Source: Synechococcus sp. UW105
GTDB taxonomy: Bacteria; Cyanobacteriota; Cyanobacteriia; PCC-6307; Cyanobiaceae
DNA length: 64,000 bases
Assembly: GCF_900473935.1 (NCBI RefSeq)
Contig: NZ_UCNN01000011.1
Coordinates: 20,229 to 84,228, forward strand
Direction of reading: 5' to 3'
Below are positions 8,481 to 16,855 of this stretch, piece by piece; the first letter of the stretch is position 1; each line of letters starts with the position of its first letter. A program made the position numbers and the translations under genes. Below the pieces are notes generated by a model. It saw only the letters and a program-made list of their open reading frames with translations. It ran no database searches and was not told the origin of the DNA.

Positions 8481-9188
8481 ATGAAGGAACTTCAAGTCCT
8501 ATTCTACCAATTCTGGGATTTCAAGGGATCATCCGAAAGTGAAAAGATCTATGGGAGAAATGTCGACGACAAAATCTTCGGCGAAGGAGGCGATGACGTG
8601 CTGTTTGGCTTCGGAGGTAACGACAAACTATTCGGCGGCGAAGGGGTTGACGTGCTGTTTGGCGGAACCGGGAATGACAGTCTGCACGGGCAATTCGGAC
8701 GTGATTATCTGTATGGCGGTCATGGAAATGACTATCTGGACGGGGGATCGGCAAATGATTTTTTGAGTGGCGGTGAAGGGGATGACAAACTTAGGGGCGG
8801 CGATGGCCGCGATGAGTTGCAAGGTGGCCACGGAAATGACGACCTTTTGGGCGGGAGAGGCGATGACGTTCTCGCTGGCGGTGCAGGAAATGACAGGTTG
8901 GAGGGAGGTTCAGGCAATGGATACTCAGCAGGTATTGACACAATTACTGGTGGTCTAGGTGATGACACATTCATTCTCAAGAAAGGAGCTGGACATGCAA
9001 TCATTACTGACTTCAACAGTGGCGATGACATCATTCCGATTGAATCGGATTGGAGGCTGGGTACAAACACAGCTGGTGATACCACTATTTTGAAAGGGGA
9101 TGATTTACTGGCTGTGCTTCAAGGAGTGCAAAACGACCAAATAATTAAACATACTTGGGGAGGTCGATTGATCTTTGATGGTATTTAG
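8481..9188 (+). CDS. Small RTX (hemolysin-type calcium-binding repeat) protein
   Basis: From ATG 8481 the protein has 235 residues. Roughly 13-14 near-consecutive nonapeptides of the GGxGxDxLx type fill about residues 25-165, with units such as GGEGDDKLR, GGHGNDYLD and GGAGNDRLE; these form a calcium-bound parallel beta-roll. A non-repeat C-terminal region of about 65 residues (TGGLGDDTFILKKG to LIFDGI) would be the place for a type I secretion signal. There is no N-terminal signal peptide, and no secretion ABC transporter or membrane-fusion protein is nearby. The frame extends back to ATG 8391 but neither start has a clear ribosome site. It is short for the family and AT-richer than its neighbours, consistent with an acquired gene. 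Confidence 0.85.
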   Translation: MKELQVLFYQFWDFKGSSESEKIYGRNVDDKIFGEGGDDVLFGFGGNDKLFGGEGVDVLFGGTGNDSLHGQFGRDYLYGGHGNDYLDGGSANDFLSGGEGDDKLRGGDGRDELQGGHGNDDLLGGRGDDVLAGGAGNDRLEGGSGNGYSAGIDTITGGLGDDTFILKKGAGHAIITDFNSGDDIIPIESDWRLGTNTAGDTTILKGDDLLAVLQGVQNDQIIKHTWGGRLIFDGI

Positions 9189-9874
9189 GAGCCGGGTGAA
9201 TCCAGGTATCGAATCGCCTTGTTCATAAAACAATCCTCCCCTGCTTCTGCGGGGGGCTTTTGTGTCGGAGAGTTGGGCCGAAGCGATACCGATTAACAGC
9301 TGCCCTGCTTTTCTATTCACTAGTGTTGTATTGCTTTCAGTCCCCTGGCACCAGGGGATGAAGGCTGGAGTGAAGACTATCCATCCTTGCCTTTGATGGA
9401 GCTTCTCGCCGTTCTTTCGATACCGAGTGCGCCAGGTATGGACACGCCTCTCTTCACTGGCGGACTCCCATGGCGGCCTGCCTCTGCAGAGATCTAGAGA
9501 TGGCGAATGGTGATCTGTCGTCGCTGTTCTTTCGGCGCGCCTGCGTTTTGTTCCAGCCGCTTGAACTGCAATCTTCGCCTGATGACTCCCAGTTTGCATT
9601 CACAACCGGGTGTTGAATTTGGCGCTGATTGATGATGCCAAAATCGTGGCAATTGTGATCATCCGTGTGGTTGTTCGGCTTGGTTGGTGATCATTCGCAC
9701 TCAGCTTCTGGAGGTTGGCAAGCTGTCGAGCATTCTGGCGGGATCGCATCTCGTTTGGAATGAAGAGTCTGAGACAGCTCGCTCATAGGAATGCATCGCC
9801 TGTCTGAAGCCCTATGTCACTTGATGGCACCGTGTCTGATTGGACGCCATCGTGAGTAGAGAGGGAGCTGAGAC
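9189..9874. other. Gene-free spacer after the RTX gene
   Basis: Nearly 690 bases. It holds the RTX terminator (9238-9261) and a tight palindrome CCCCTGG-CA-CCAGGGG near 9340-9355. A minus-strand open frame (9105-9599) reads through the terminator hairpin, has a basic low-complexity composition and shows no domain, so I do not call it a gene. Nothing else was recognised. Confidence 0.5.
9238..9261 (+). terminator. Rho-independent terminator of the RTX gene
   Basis: CCCCTGC at 9238-9244 pairs with GCGGGGG at 9249-9255 (7 base pairs, one of them G-U) across a TTCT loop, followed by CTTTTG. It lies 50 bases after the RTX stop codon. Confidence 0.7.
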
Positions 9875-10183
9875 ATGTTCAAAAAGCTCAGGGAGCGCTT
9901 CTGGAGCAAGTCACGGCAGCCAGGCCCTGGCGCAGACTCTGCTGATGTACAAGCAGGAGCTGCCGACCACGATTCAAGGCCTCAGAAGACTGCAGAGAAT
10001 GTGATTACGGTGGATGGACGCCGGTATGACGCTGCAGACCTCTCTGAGGATGTCTCCCAAATGATCACAGATCTGATCAAGGCCGATCGCGCCCTCCGTC
10101 GCCATAGCGACAAGGTGCAGATCTTGCGGCTTGGACGGCGGCAAATGGAACAGCAGCTTCGCGAAGGCCTTTCAGGTTTGTAG
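9875..10183 (+). CDS. DUF6447-like small protein
   Basis: A 102-residue soluble protein. The first 40 residues are basic and then low-complexity. The rest holds the motif ITVDGRRYDAADLSED followed by a long charged helix ending QMEQQLREGLSGL. This 'ITVDGkxYdxxdLs' plus coiled-coil layout matches the small cyanobacterial family DUF6447, whose function is unknown. The start is supported by a GGGAG ribosome site at 9861-9865, nine bases before ATG. Confidence 0.7.
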   Translation: MFKKLRERFWSKSRQPGPGADSADVQAGAADHDSRPQKTAENVITVDGRRYDAADLSEDVSQMITDLIKADRALRRHSDKVQILRLGRRQMEQQLREGLSGL

Positions 10184-10719
10184 GCCTGAGCCTCGCTGCA
10201 GCATGTCTCCCCATCGGATTGCCAAGTTTTGCTGTTGCTTCGGCAGCATCTCGATCTGCCGATCGATCTGCCCCTTGGGTTCGCGCTGAATATGTCGCGT
10301 TGAATGTGTCGCGTTGATCAGGGCGACTGTTGTTCTACTCGCAATGTACGTTTGTTGGTCTTAGAGGAAGTCATCATTGTCTTCAGTTGGCTCATAAGCT
10401 TGCATTGCAAGTGCCGCGGTGACAAAGGCCAGGCCAATCAAGAATTCCATGGGGTTTGGAATCGTGGATGCCTATTGATCTTGTTGTGTTCTTTGAATGG
10501 GTGCGGTGCAATTGATAACCCTCGGGAAAGGGTATACAAGACTGCGCTTTTTTGGTGCTTGGGTCGATCTTCCTGTTTGTGTGAATTAATTGCCTCTGAA
10601 TCGTTGTTTTTGTTGTTGGCATGGCTCGGTGCTCTTGGTCGACCGAACTGGGCCGTCAATGCCTGATCTTCCCCTGAGTTCAAGCCAGCCTTGGCTTCAA
10701 ACTTCGAAGATTCGGATGC
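10184..10719. other. Spacer with short direct repeats and a candidate micro-gene
   Basis: Over 530 bases between the DUF6447 gene and ruvC. TGTCGCGTTGA is repeated at 10293 and 10307 (14-base period). A 29-codon hydrophobic frame lies on the minus strand (10361-10450). A small hairpin AAGCCA-GCCT-TGGCTT near 10684-10699 could end ruvC transcription but lacks a T run. Longer frames here are AT-rich and Cys/Leu-rich without domains. Confidence 0.5.
10361..10450 (-). CDS. Candidate 29-residue single-helix membrane peptide
   Basis: ATG at 10450 opens a 29-codon frame ending TAA at 10361. The first 17 residues (MEFLIGLAFVTAALAMQ) are a clean hydrophobic helix, followed by an acidic tail, YEPTEDNDDFL. 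This layout is common among small photosystem and cytochrome subunits and other cyanobacterial small membrane proteins, but it does not match PetG, PetM, PetN, PsaM or Psb30 as I remember them. No strong ribosome site is visible. A 29-codon frame could be chance; the amphipathic organisation argues mildly against that. Confidence 0.35.
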   Translation of the reverse strand: MEFLIGLAFVTAALAMQAYEPTEDNDDFL

Positions 10720-11202
10720 CTATCTCTGAAACCAGCTGGTGAGTGCTACCGCCAGAGCATCGGCGGCGTCATCGGGGCGTGGTGGCGTGTCGAGGTTGAG
10801 TTCGCGCATCACGGCGTCAAGCACTTCATCCTTGTCTGCATGCCCATGGCCTGTAAGGGCCTGCTTGATCTGCATTGGGGGGAATTCCACGATTGGTAGA
10901 CCGAAGCGGGTCAGCGTCATGATCACCACACCCCGCGCCTGCACCACAGCAATCGTGTTGCTCGAACGGTAGAAAAAGAACTTTTCAACGGACGCGATCT
11001 CCGGCTTCCAGAGGCGGATCAACTGACGTAGATCACGGGCGATCTCCACCATCCGCTCGCCCTCACTGCGACCGGCATCGGTGCGAATGATGCCGCAGTC
11101 CACCATCCGCTGGTTATCAGCCCCTCTGCCTGCGCTTGGATCGACATCGATGACGCCATAGCCCACACGGGCCAAACCTGGATCGATGCCGAGGATGCGC
11201 AT
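10720..11202 (-). CDS. ruvC: Crossover junction endodeoxyribonuclease RuvC
   Basis: Resolves Holliday junctions together with RuvAB. The 160-residue protein has the first catalytic Asp in LGIDPGLARVGYGV near the N-terminus, the second acidic site in ASVEKFFFYRSSNTI, and the C-terminal pair in HADKDEVLDAVMREL and PRPDDAADALAVAL. It follows chlI by 11 bases on the same strand and likely shares its transcript, an arrangement driven by compaction rather than function. Confidence 0.96.
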   Translation of the reverse strand: MRILGIDPGLARVGYGVIDVDPSAGRGADNQRMVDCGIIRTDAGRSEGERMVEIARDLRQLIRLWKPEIASVEKFFFYRSSNTIAVVQARGVVIMTLTRFGLPIVEFPPMQIKQALTGHGHADKDEVLDAVMRELNLDTPPRPDDAADALAVALTSWFQR

Positions 11203-11213
11203 GCGGTCTTGGT

Positions 11214-12302
11214 TTAGGCCACCAGAGCTAGTTCGAATTCAGCTCGGTCGCTGCTCTCGCTGCGTTCAAACACCTTGCAGAACACTTTGACCACGCGGTC
11301 ACCAGAGTCCACCTGCTCAAGGGGGTCCTTGCGCAGGCGGTGGCGGAGGCAGCAGGAGGCGACACGGGCGACGTCCTCTTCGCTGACCTCGGTGCGCCCT
11401 TCAAATGCAGCCAGGGCACGAGCGGCACGGTTGGTGACGATGTCACCCCGCAAACCATCAACGTCGAGCTCACCGCATACGGCCGAGATCCGCAGCCGTA
11501 GGTCGTCATCGATGCGCACCTGATCCAGGCGTTGCTGAGCTTCCACAACCCTTTGTTGCAGGGCCTTTTGGTTCGACTCCACGCTGGTACTGAAGCCGTC
11601 AGGGTCGGAGTCGAAGGCGGTGCGCTGATCCACCACTTGCACGCGTAGTTCGGGCTCGCGCACGGTGCGAACTTCCACGCTCATCCCGAAGCGATCCAGC
11701 AATTGGGGCCGTAGCTCGCCTTCTTCCGGGTTGCCGGATCCGATCAAGACAAAGCGGGCTGGGTGCCTGACGGACACGCCTTCACGTTCAACGGTATTCC
11801 AGCCAGAAGCGGCAGAGTCCAGTAGGACGTCCACGAGGTGATCGTCCAGCAGATTGACCTCGTCGACGTAGAGCAGGCCGCGATTGGCCTTGGCCAGTAG
11901 CCCAGGCTCGAAGGCGCGCACGCCTTCGCTCAGAGCTTTCTCAATATCAATCGTGCCGCAGAGCCGGTCTTCTGTGGCACCGAGAGGGAGGTCGACCATG
12001 GGCACCTGGCGTTGTTCGGTGCCAAGGCTTTCGCCGCGATCCAAGCGCTCACGCACCTCGCTGCTCTGGAGGTCGGGATCGGAGGGGGAGCTGTTGTACG
12101 GGTCGCCTGCCACGACCTCGATCCCTGGCAGCAGATCAGCCAGGGCTCGGATTGTGGTTGATTTCCCGGTGCCTCGGTCACCCATGATCATCACTCCGCC
12201 GATGCGGGGATCAATCACATTCAGTAGAAGGGCCAGCTTCATCTCCTCCTGGCCGATGACGGCGGTGAAGGGGAAAACCCTGCGCTTCCGGGGTGCACTC
12301 AC
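11214..12302 (-). CDS. chlI: Magnesium chelatase ATPase subunit I
   Basis: AAA+ motor of the Mg-chelatase that inserts magnesium into protoporphyrin IX, the first committed step of chlorophyll synthesis. The 362-residue protein has Walker A GDRGTGKST at 41-49, Walker B GLLYVDEVNLL, and the sensor region FVLIGSGNPEEGELRPQLLD. The start is GTG at 12302, overlapping the upstream stop by 4 bases (GTGA); the sequence after it (MSAPRKRRVFPF) matches the usual ChlI N-terminus. Confidence 0.97.
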   Translation of the reverse strand: MSAPRKRRVFPFTAVIGQEEMKLALLLNVIDPRIGGVMIMGDRGTGKSTTIRALADLLPGIEVVAGDPYNSSPSDPDLQSSEVRERLDRGESLGTEQRQVPMVDLPLGATEDRLCGTIDIEKALSEGVRAFEPGLLAKANRGLLYVDEVNLLDDHLVDVLLDSAASGWNTVEREGVSVRHPARFVLIGSGNPEEGELRPQLLDRFGMSVEVRTVREPELRVQVVDQRTAFDSDPDGFSTSVESNQKALQQRVVEAQQRLDQVRIDDDLRLRISAVCGELDVDGLRGDIVTNRAARALAAFEGRTEVSEEDVARVASCCLRHRLRKDPLEQVDSGDRVVKVFCKVFERSESSDRAEFELALVA

Positions 12303-13732
12303 GGGCTGACACTCACAGTTGCTGTGGATTGTTTCACAGGCAGGACGGATAACACCTGCGGTGGTGTGGCATCGGCTGGATAAATGAGGCGAACCTGCAC
12401 CCGACGGCTGGCGCCTGGGGCCAGGGTGACGCGGCCTAACACTGGACCTTCCATGCCCTGGCGCAGAACAAGATGATGCAGCCGTCGTCCGCTGGGGCGG
12501 CCTTCACTCCCGTCTAAACCCCTCACTTCGACGGGCCCACGGAACATCACTGAACTCTTTGCCGGACTCTGAAAGCGCAAACTGTCAGATCTGCTGCCGC
12601 TCTTGATCGGAGATTCGAGGGCGATGGCGACGCTGCGCGTCTCTCGACCTGGGTTGTGCAGTGGTAGACGGATGTCGTACTCGACTCCGTAGTTGCCATG
12701 GGCAGCCCAGGCGGTGCCGGGGCTGAAGGCCTGCAGCTCCGCGGTCTGTACCTGGCCGGTGCCCAGCTCCCCTCGCTCCAGGCTGCTGATTGGCCACGAG
12801 ATTGGCGCCTGAGGTAGCGACAGAGTGCTAGTGCCGGGGTCGGTGATGGTGGCGGCCCAGCGACTGCCCACCTGGATGCCGCTGACGCGCGAATAAATCA
12901 TTTTGCCTCGGCTGCCTCGTGGCGTGGGCATGTGTTCCTTTGGGCTGAGGCGTCCTGAGCGCAGCAGCTCCTGCCAACGGGTCAGCGTTGGTGCATCGTC
13001 GTTGTTGCCCTGGGCGGCCAAAGTTGCCAGATAGACCGGCCCTGAGCTGCGCAGGCGCAGTTGCAGATTGCGGCCATTGAGCAAGGGGTCAAGGCCGGCC
13101 ACCGGAATGGGGAGCACCATCAGGCTGCTGGGAGCTCCAGGCTCCAGCGTCCAGACCTTTGGGAGTTCAGGCGCGCTGGACCCTCGCAACAGGTCACCGG
13201 CGACGCGGCTACCTGGTCCTGCTGCGATCGGCTCGCTGGTCTCGCTCATCAGTGCAGGCAGAGGCAGGAAGGGGGCCGCTGTTTGGCCGGGGGCGGTGGC
13301 CTGGGAGAGCGAGGTGCTTCCACCCACCAACTCCAGAGTCACCGGACCATCACCCACAGGCTGGGCCAGCACTGCCAGCCAGAGGGTGGAGTCGAGTTTT
13401 TCAGGGGTGCCTGCGTAGACGTGATGGCTGAACAGATCGAAGCGGCCGTCGAGAGGCTGATTCAGCCCAGGCTTGTCGGGAAAGGTGGAGAGCAGGATCC
13501 CGTCGTCGGTGATCAGTTCCGGGTTGTTGTCGTTCACCACCATCACTTGATCGAGTCCACCTGGGAGGGCCAGCACCTTCTGCTGCCTCTGAATGGTTCG
13601 CACCTCAGGTGTTGGCTCGAGATTGTCGGTCGCGCCTGCAGCTATGACGCCTGTTTCGACACAGCACAAGCCGAGGGCGGCCAGGGTGAGAGCCATCGTT
13701 CCCCGAGCTGTTCGGAGGCGATCAGTGGTCAT
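12299..13732 (-). CDS. DUF3370 family exported protein
   Basis: A 477-residue protein from ATG 13732 (an in-frame ATG lies at 13753). It has an N-terminal hydrophobic signal (about residues 8-25), then an extended beta-rich body beginning VRTIQRQQKVLALPGGLDQVMVVNDNNPE, the hallmark of the cyanobacterial DUF3370 family. Function is unknown; export suggests the periplasm or outer envelope. It is coupled to chlI by a GTGA overlap and follows the beta-lactamase-fold gene by 25 bases, so all may be cotranscribed. Confidence 0.85.
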   Translation of the reverse strand: MTTDRLRTARGTMALTLAALGLCCVETGVIAAGATDNLEPTPEVRTIQRQQKVLALPGGLDQVMVVNDNNPELITDDGILLSTFPDKPGLNQPLDGRFDLFSHHVYAGTPEKLDSTLWLAVLAQPVGDGPVTLELVGGSTSLSQATAPGQTAAPFLPLPALMSETSEPIAAGPGSRVAGDLLRGSSAPELPKVWTLEPGAPSSLMVLPIPVAGLDPLLNGRNLQLRLRSSGPVYLATLAAQGNNDDAPTLTRWQELLRSGRLSPKEHMPTPRGSRGKMIYSRVSGIQVGSRWAATITDPGTSTLSLPQAPISWPISSLERGELGTGQVQTAELQAFSPGTAWAAHGNYGVEYDIRLPLHNPGRETRSVAIALESPIKSGSRSDSLRFQSPAKSSVMFRGPVEVRGLDGSEGRPSGRRLHHLVLRQGMEGPVLGRVTLAPGASRRVQVRLIYPADATPPQVLSVLPVKQSTATVSVSP

Positions 13733-13757
13733 GCGCGTGCTGCCATTCGCCACTGTT

Positions 13758-14918
13758 CTAGGGAGATGGTGCAGCAGTGGCAGGTTGGGCCGGTGCGCGA
13801 AGGGGCACTGGCTTTGGTTTGAGCACCGGGGCCATCGCTGCCGCCATGCTGCGGATCAGTTCGGTGGAACGGGGGTCATTGAAGGGACCCTGCACCATGA
13901 ATGCTGCAACGGCTCGGCTGCCATCGGGTAGTTCGATCAAGCCCGCATCGGCGTAGGCGATTCCGATATCGCCTGTTTTGTTGTAGACCCTGTAGCCCTT
14001 GATCATCAGGCTGGCATCGGGTCGGCCCTGTTCGCCGCCTAGTCCTTTGAGCAGACCACCTGGGAGCAAACGATTGGTCACCGAGGTTCCCATCACCTCC
14101 CTGAACAGGTCTCGGCTGCGGGTGCTGAGGGCTTTCCCGGTGTCCACGAGGGCGATCGCACGGGCCAGGTCTCGGGCGCTGGAGGTGTTGGTGCCCTGGA
14201 GATCAGGCAGCCAGTTGTTCACCTCAGTAGCGCTCAGGCCCAGGGCATTGAAACGGGTATTCACGACCTCTTTGCCACCCGCCCGTTCGATCAACAGGTT
14301 GGTGGCGGTGTTGTCGCTGATCCGGATCATCTCAGTGGCCACTTCATGGGTTGGGAAGCGCGTTCCAAGAGGTTTGGTGGCCATCCAACCGGCGCCACCT
14401 CCCACAACCTGTTTGGTGAGTGTGAGCGGTTCGTTCCAGCGCAGGTTGCCGCTGTCGAGCAGCTCAAGGGTGGTGAGCAGGATGGGTGTCTTGATCGAGC
14501 TGGCAGCAGGCAATGCCGTGTCGGGATTGAGCTCGGCGTAGCGGCCGTCATCGAGCACGAGCATGAAGGCACTGACCTTGAGGTCGTTCTGTTGCGCTGC
14601 TAGCTGACGCCAGCGACCGCTCAGGGTGGTGACTTCCTTTTTGGTCTCGAACCGTCCGAGCTGAGCACCCCAGGCCTGCGTCGGATGCTGTTGGTTCTTC
14701 ACTGCGCTCGGTGTGAGCTTGGTGGTGATGCCTTCGCCTTCGGGCAGCGTCAACCAGGCGGGCAGGTTGATCTGGCCTTGTTCGATTTGGGGCGCCAGCA
14801 TCTTGAGAGCAGAGCCAGTGATCACCCCGAGGCCGATGCCCATTAGCATCAATCGCAGCATGAGCCGCACCGGCTTGCCCCACCCGGGTTGGTTGCGCTT
14901 GGAACGACTGCTGCTCAC
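13758..14918 (-). CDS. Class A beta-lactamase/penicillin-binding-fold serine hydrolase
   Basis: A 386-residue membrane-anchored protein with a single N-terminal hydrophobic segment at about 19-40, so the enzyme domain is periplasmic. The serine-transferase motifs are present: SSIK at 140-143 (nucleophile Ser140), SDN at 201-203 and KTG at 314-316. I do not see a convincing ExxLN omega-loop with the Glu166 general base; the matching region reads NNWLPDLQGTN. That favours a peptidoglycan-type or weakly hydrolytic enzyme over a true antibiotic beta-lactamase. Confidence 0.85.
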   Translation of the reverse strand: MSSSRSKRNQPGWGKPVRLMLRLMLMGIGLGVITGSALKMLAPQIEQGQINLPAWLTLPEGEGITTKLTPSAVKNQQHPTQAWGAQLGRFETKKEVTTLSGRWRQLAAQQNDLKVSAFMLVLDDGRYAELNPDTALPAASSIKTPILLTTLELLDSGNLRWNEPLTLTKQVVGGGAGWMATKPLGTRFPTHEVATEMIRISDNTATNLLIERAGGKEVVNTRFNALGLSATEVNNWLPDLQGTNTSSARDLARAIALVDTGKALSTRSRDLFREVMGTSVTNRLLPGGLLKGLGGEQGRPDASLMIKGYRVYNKTGDIGIAYADAGLIELPDGSRAVAAFMVQGPFNDPRSTELIRSMAAAMAPVLKPKPVPLRAPAQPATAAPSP

Positions 14919-14945
14919 CCGAGATTGATGGAGGGCTGCCAGAGG

Positions 14946-15731
14946 TTAGGGGCGGTGTTGCCGAACCGCCCAGCGGAGTTGGCGCACCATGCCGCGCAGT
15001 AGGGCCACTTCATCGTCTCGGATCAGGCCGCGTAGCAGCAACCCTCTCAGTTTGGCCATGCGGGCTCGTGCCGTGTGCTCGAGCAGAAAGCCCACCTCCA
15101 GTAGCAGCTCCTGGGCATCGTCCAGGCAGGCTTCCAGCTGCTTAGGGCTAGACGGTTCAATCGGCTCGGCAGGGGTTGGCGCAGGATTGGCCATGGCTGC
15201 CGCCACCGCCTCCGCTTCGATCGTCTGCTTCGCCGCTGCAACGCGCAGACGGGTGATCTCGTGGAGCACGACTGCCACGGCGTGAGAGAGGTTGAGCGAT
15301 GGATAGTCGCCACTGCTGTGGAGCGTGATCACCCGCTGGCTGAGCAGTAGCTCGGCATTGGTGAGGCCATGGTCTTCCCGACCGAATACCAGAGCCAGTG
15401 GTTGTTTGGATCCTGGCTTGATCGCCCATGGCAGCACGGCGTCTGGAGGGCCGAGAGGAATGGTGCCGTGATCCAATCGGCCTGCTGTGGCGACCACTCG
15501 GCTGCAGTCGCCCACAGCCTCCAGCAATGTGGAATAGACGCGGGCTGCCTCCAGCACAGGTCGGCCATGCACCGCCATCCGTCGTGCATCGGCATCGTTC
15601 GGGTCGCATCGCGGTGCCACGAGGCGCAGATCATCAACGTCGAAATTGGCGCAGAGTCGGGCCACGCTGCCCACATTCAGAGGACCGGCCGGTTCCACCA
15701 GCACCACGCACAGTGATCCCTTCAAGCTCAT
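14946..15731 (-). CDS. trmJ: TrmJ-type tRNA/rRNA 2'-O-methyltransferase (SpoU/TrmH family)
   Basis: A 261-residue SPOUT enzyme. The N-terminal domain carries VLVEPAGPLNVGSVARLCANF and the SAM-knot motifs LALVFGREDHGLTNAEL and PSLNLSHAVAVVLHE. A C-terminal helical extension of about 80 residues is typical of TrmJ, which methylates tRNA position 32 in other bacteria. Assignment to TrmJ rather than another SpoU member is by domain layout. Its ATG overlaps the stop of the cytochrome gene (ATGA). Confidence 0.87.
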   Translation of the reverse strand: MSLKGSLCVVLVEPAGPLNVGSVARLCANFDVDDLRLVAPRCDPNDADARRMAVHGRPVLEAARVYSTLLEAVGDCSRVVATAGRLDHGTIPLGPPDAVLPWAIKPGSKQPLALVFGREDHGLTNAELLLSQRVITLHSSGDYPSLNLSHAVAVVLHEITRLRVAAAKQTIEAEAVAAAMANPAPTPAEPIEPSSPKQLEACLDDAQELLLEVGFLLEHTARARMAKLRGLLLRGLIRDDEVALLRGMVRQLRWAVRQHRP

Positions 15732-16126
15732 TCAGGGGCCGTGAAGGATTTGAGATGGGCCAGCAGGTCGGCCATGTCTTGCGGTTCGATCTCGAAGCGG
15801 GGCATCGGCGGTGTCTGACCACTGACCACCTGCTGGATGATTTGGGGATCGTTCAGGCGTGATTCCAACCCTTTGAGGCTGGGCCCCACCAACCCCTGGC
15901 CGGCAATGCCATGGCAACCGGCGCAGTTGATGCGAAAGAGCAGGCCACCATGCTCGGCATCACCTGAGAGCGAGCGAGTCGCAATCACATAGGGATCACG
16001 GCCGGCACTGCGCATCACCCAGAGCAGCAGCACGATGCATGTCAGCGCCGCCAGCGTGACCAGCCCAGCAATCAAGCCCCGGCGTCGCGGCGTCGTTGCT
16101 GCAGCAGTTGATGACGGGGCAGTCAC
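15728..16126 (-). CDS. Membrane-anchored class I cytochrome c (CytM-like)
   Basis: About 132 residues from GTG 16126; the frame extends back to TTG 16150. An N-terminal hydrophobic helix ([22 protein letters not shown]) acts as an anchor or uncleaved signal. One haem-binding CAGCH follows in the motif [19 protein letters not shown], and a likely axial Met lies in [21 protein letters not shown]. The single haem, small size and anchor fit cytochrome cM, a minor cyanobacterial electron carrier, but other small cytochromes cannot be excluded. It is divergent from petG and coupled to trmJ. Confidence 0.8.
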
Positions 16127-16179
16127 GATCGCGTCCAAGCCATGAAACAATTGTGGGCAAGTTTTCCATTGGGCGCGAC

Positions 16180-16293
16180 ATGATCGAACCCCTGCTCTGC
16201 GGCATCGTTCTGGGTCTGATCCCCGTCACCTTGTTGGGTCTGTTCGTTGCGGCTTGGAATCAGTATCGCCGGGGCAGTGCTCTAGGGGGCTGA
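16180..16293 (+). CDS. petG: Cytochrome b6-f complex subunit PetG
   Basis: A 37-residue single-helix protein ([20 protein letters not shown] followed by a short basic stromal tail), the exact PetG pattern and length. It stabilises the cytochrome b6-f dimer in the thylakoid membrane. Its last 68 bases overlap the 3' end of rsmD on the opposite strand, and its terminator lies inside rsmD. The ATG at 16180 begins the conserved MIEPLL. Confidence 0.95.
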
Positions 16294-16855
16294 GAAACAG
16301 CACAGAACTGTTGCCGTAATGGCGTTGATCCACTTCCCGCCACCCATTCGGAGTGGCGGGTTTTTTTGTCTTGGTGTGTTCGCAGAGCACAACGGCGTCT
16401 GGTCGCAACCACTGCCCGCTGATCAGAGCGTCCAGTCCTGCGCCATAGAGCCCTGAGCTGTAGGGCGGATCGAAGTACACCAGATCAAAGCCAGGATCGT
16501 CGGCTGGGCGTCCTCGCTTCAGCCAGGTGACCAGGTCGCGCTGCACAACCACGACCTGAACAGGGTCGGGTTGGCCGGAGGCGGTGGCGATCAAATTGCT
16601 GCGGCAGATGGCTGCAGAGGCTCCATGGGCCTCGATGGCAACCACCCGTTGCGCCCCGCGTTGAAGTGCTTCACAGCCCATCACACCGCTGCCACTGCAG
16701 AGGTCTAACCAGTGGGCACCGTCGAGACGCGGGCCCAGGATATTGATCACCGCCTCACGCACTCGGGCTGTGGTTGGGCGAGTCTCTCCTCCCTTTGGAC
16801 TGCGCAGTTTCCGTCCGCCGGTGAGCCGAAGCTGACCCTGGCCGCCGCTGCTCAC
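16226..16855 (-). CDS. rsmD: 16S rRNA (guanine966-N2)-methyltransferase RsmD
   Basis: A 209-residue methyltransferase. The SAM motif is [16 protein letters not shown] and the catalytic N6/N2 motif is [12 protein letters not shown] (DPPY). The start is GTG 16855, which overlaps the hisH stop by 4 bases (GTGA) and gives the expected N-terminus leading to [23 protein letters not shown]; an upstream frame extends to 16894 inside hisH. The C-terminal 20 or so residues run antisense to petG. The residues [14 protein letters not shown] are encoded by the petG terminator hairpin. Confidence 0.93.
16336..16367 (+). terminator. Rho-independent terminator of petG
   Basis: CCCGCCAC (16336-16343) pairs perfectly with GTGGCGGG (16353-16360) over a 9-base loop, followed by seven T. 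It is 43 bases after the petG stop and lies entirely inside the coding sequence of rsmD on the other strand. Confidence 0.92.

Noticed and set aside
8553..8980. Tandem DNA repeats that could suggest a CRISPR array
   Set aside because: The period is 27 bases with no unique spacers; the repeats encode RTX nonapeptides.
9339..9356. CCCCTGG-CA-CCAGGGG palindrome
   Set aside because: The 2-base loop cannot form a stable hairpin as written, there is no T run, and no gene context is visible.
9105..9599. 164-codon minus-strand frame after the RTX gene
   Set aside because: It runs through the RTX terminator and the RTX 3' end and has a basic, low-complexity translation with no motif.
10304..10666. 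120-codon plus-strand hydrophobic frame
   Set aside because: Cys/Leu-rich translation of AT-rich intergenic DNA, with no start context; it conflicts with the more convincing minus-strand micro-gene.
13758..14918. Reading the serine hydrolase as an antibiotic-resistance beta-lactamase
   Set aside because: The Ser-xx-Lys, SDN and KTG motifs are present but the Glu166-type general-base motif is not evident, so a resistance claim is not supported.
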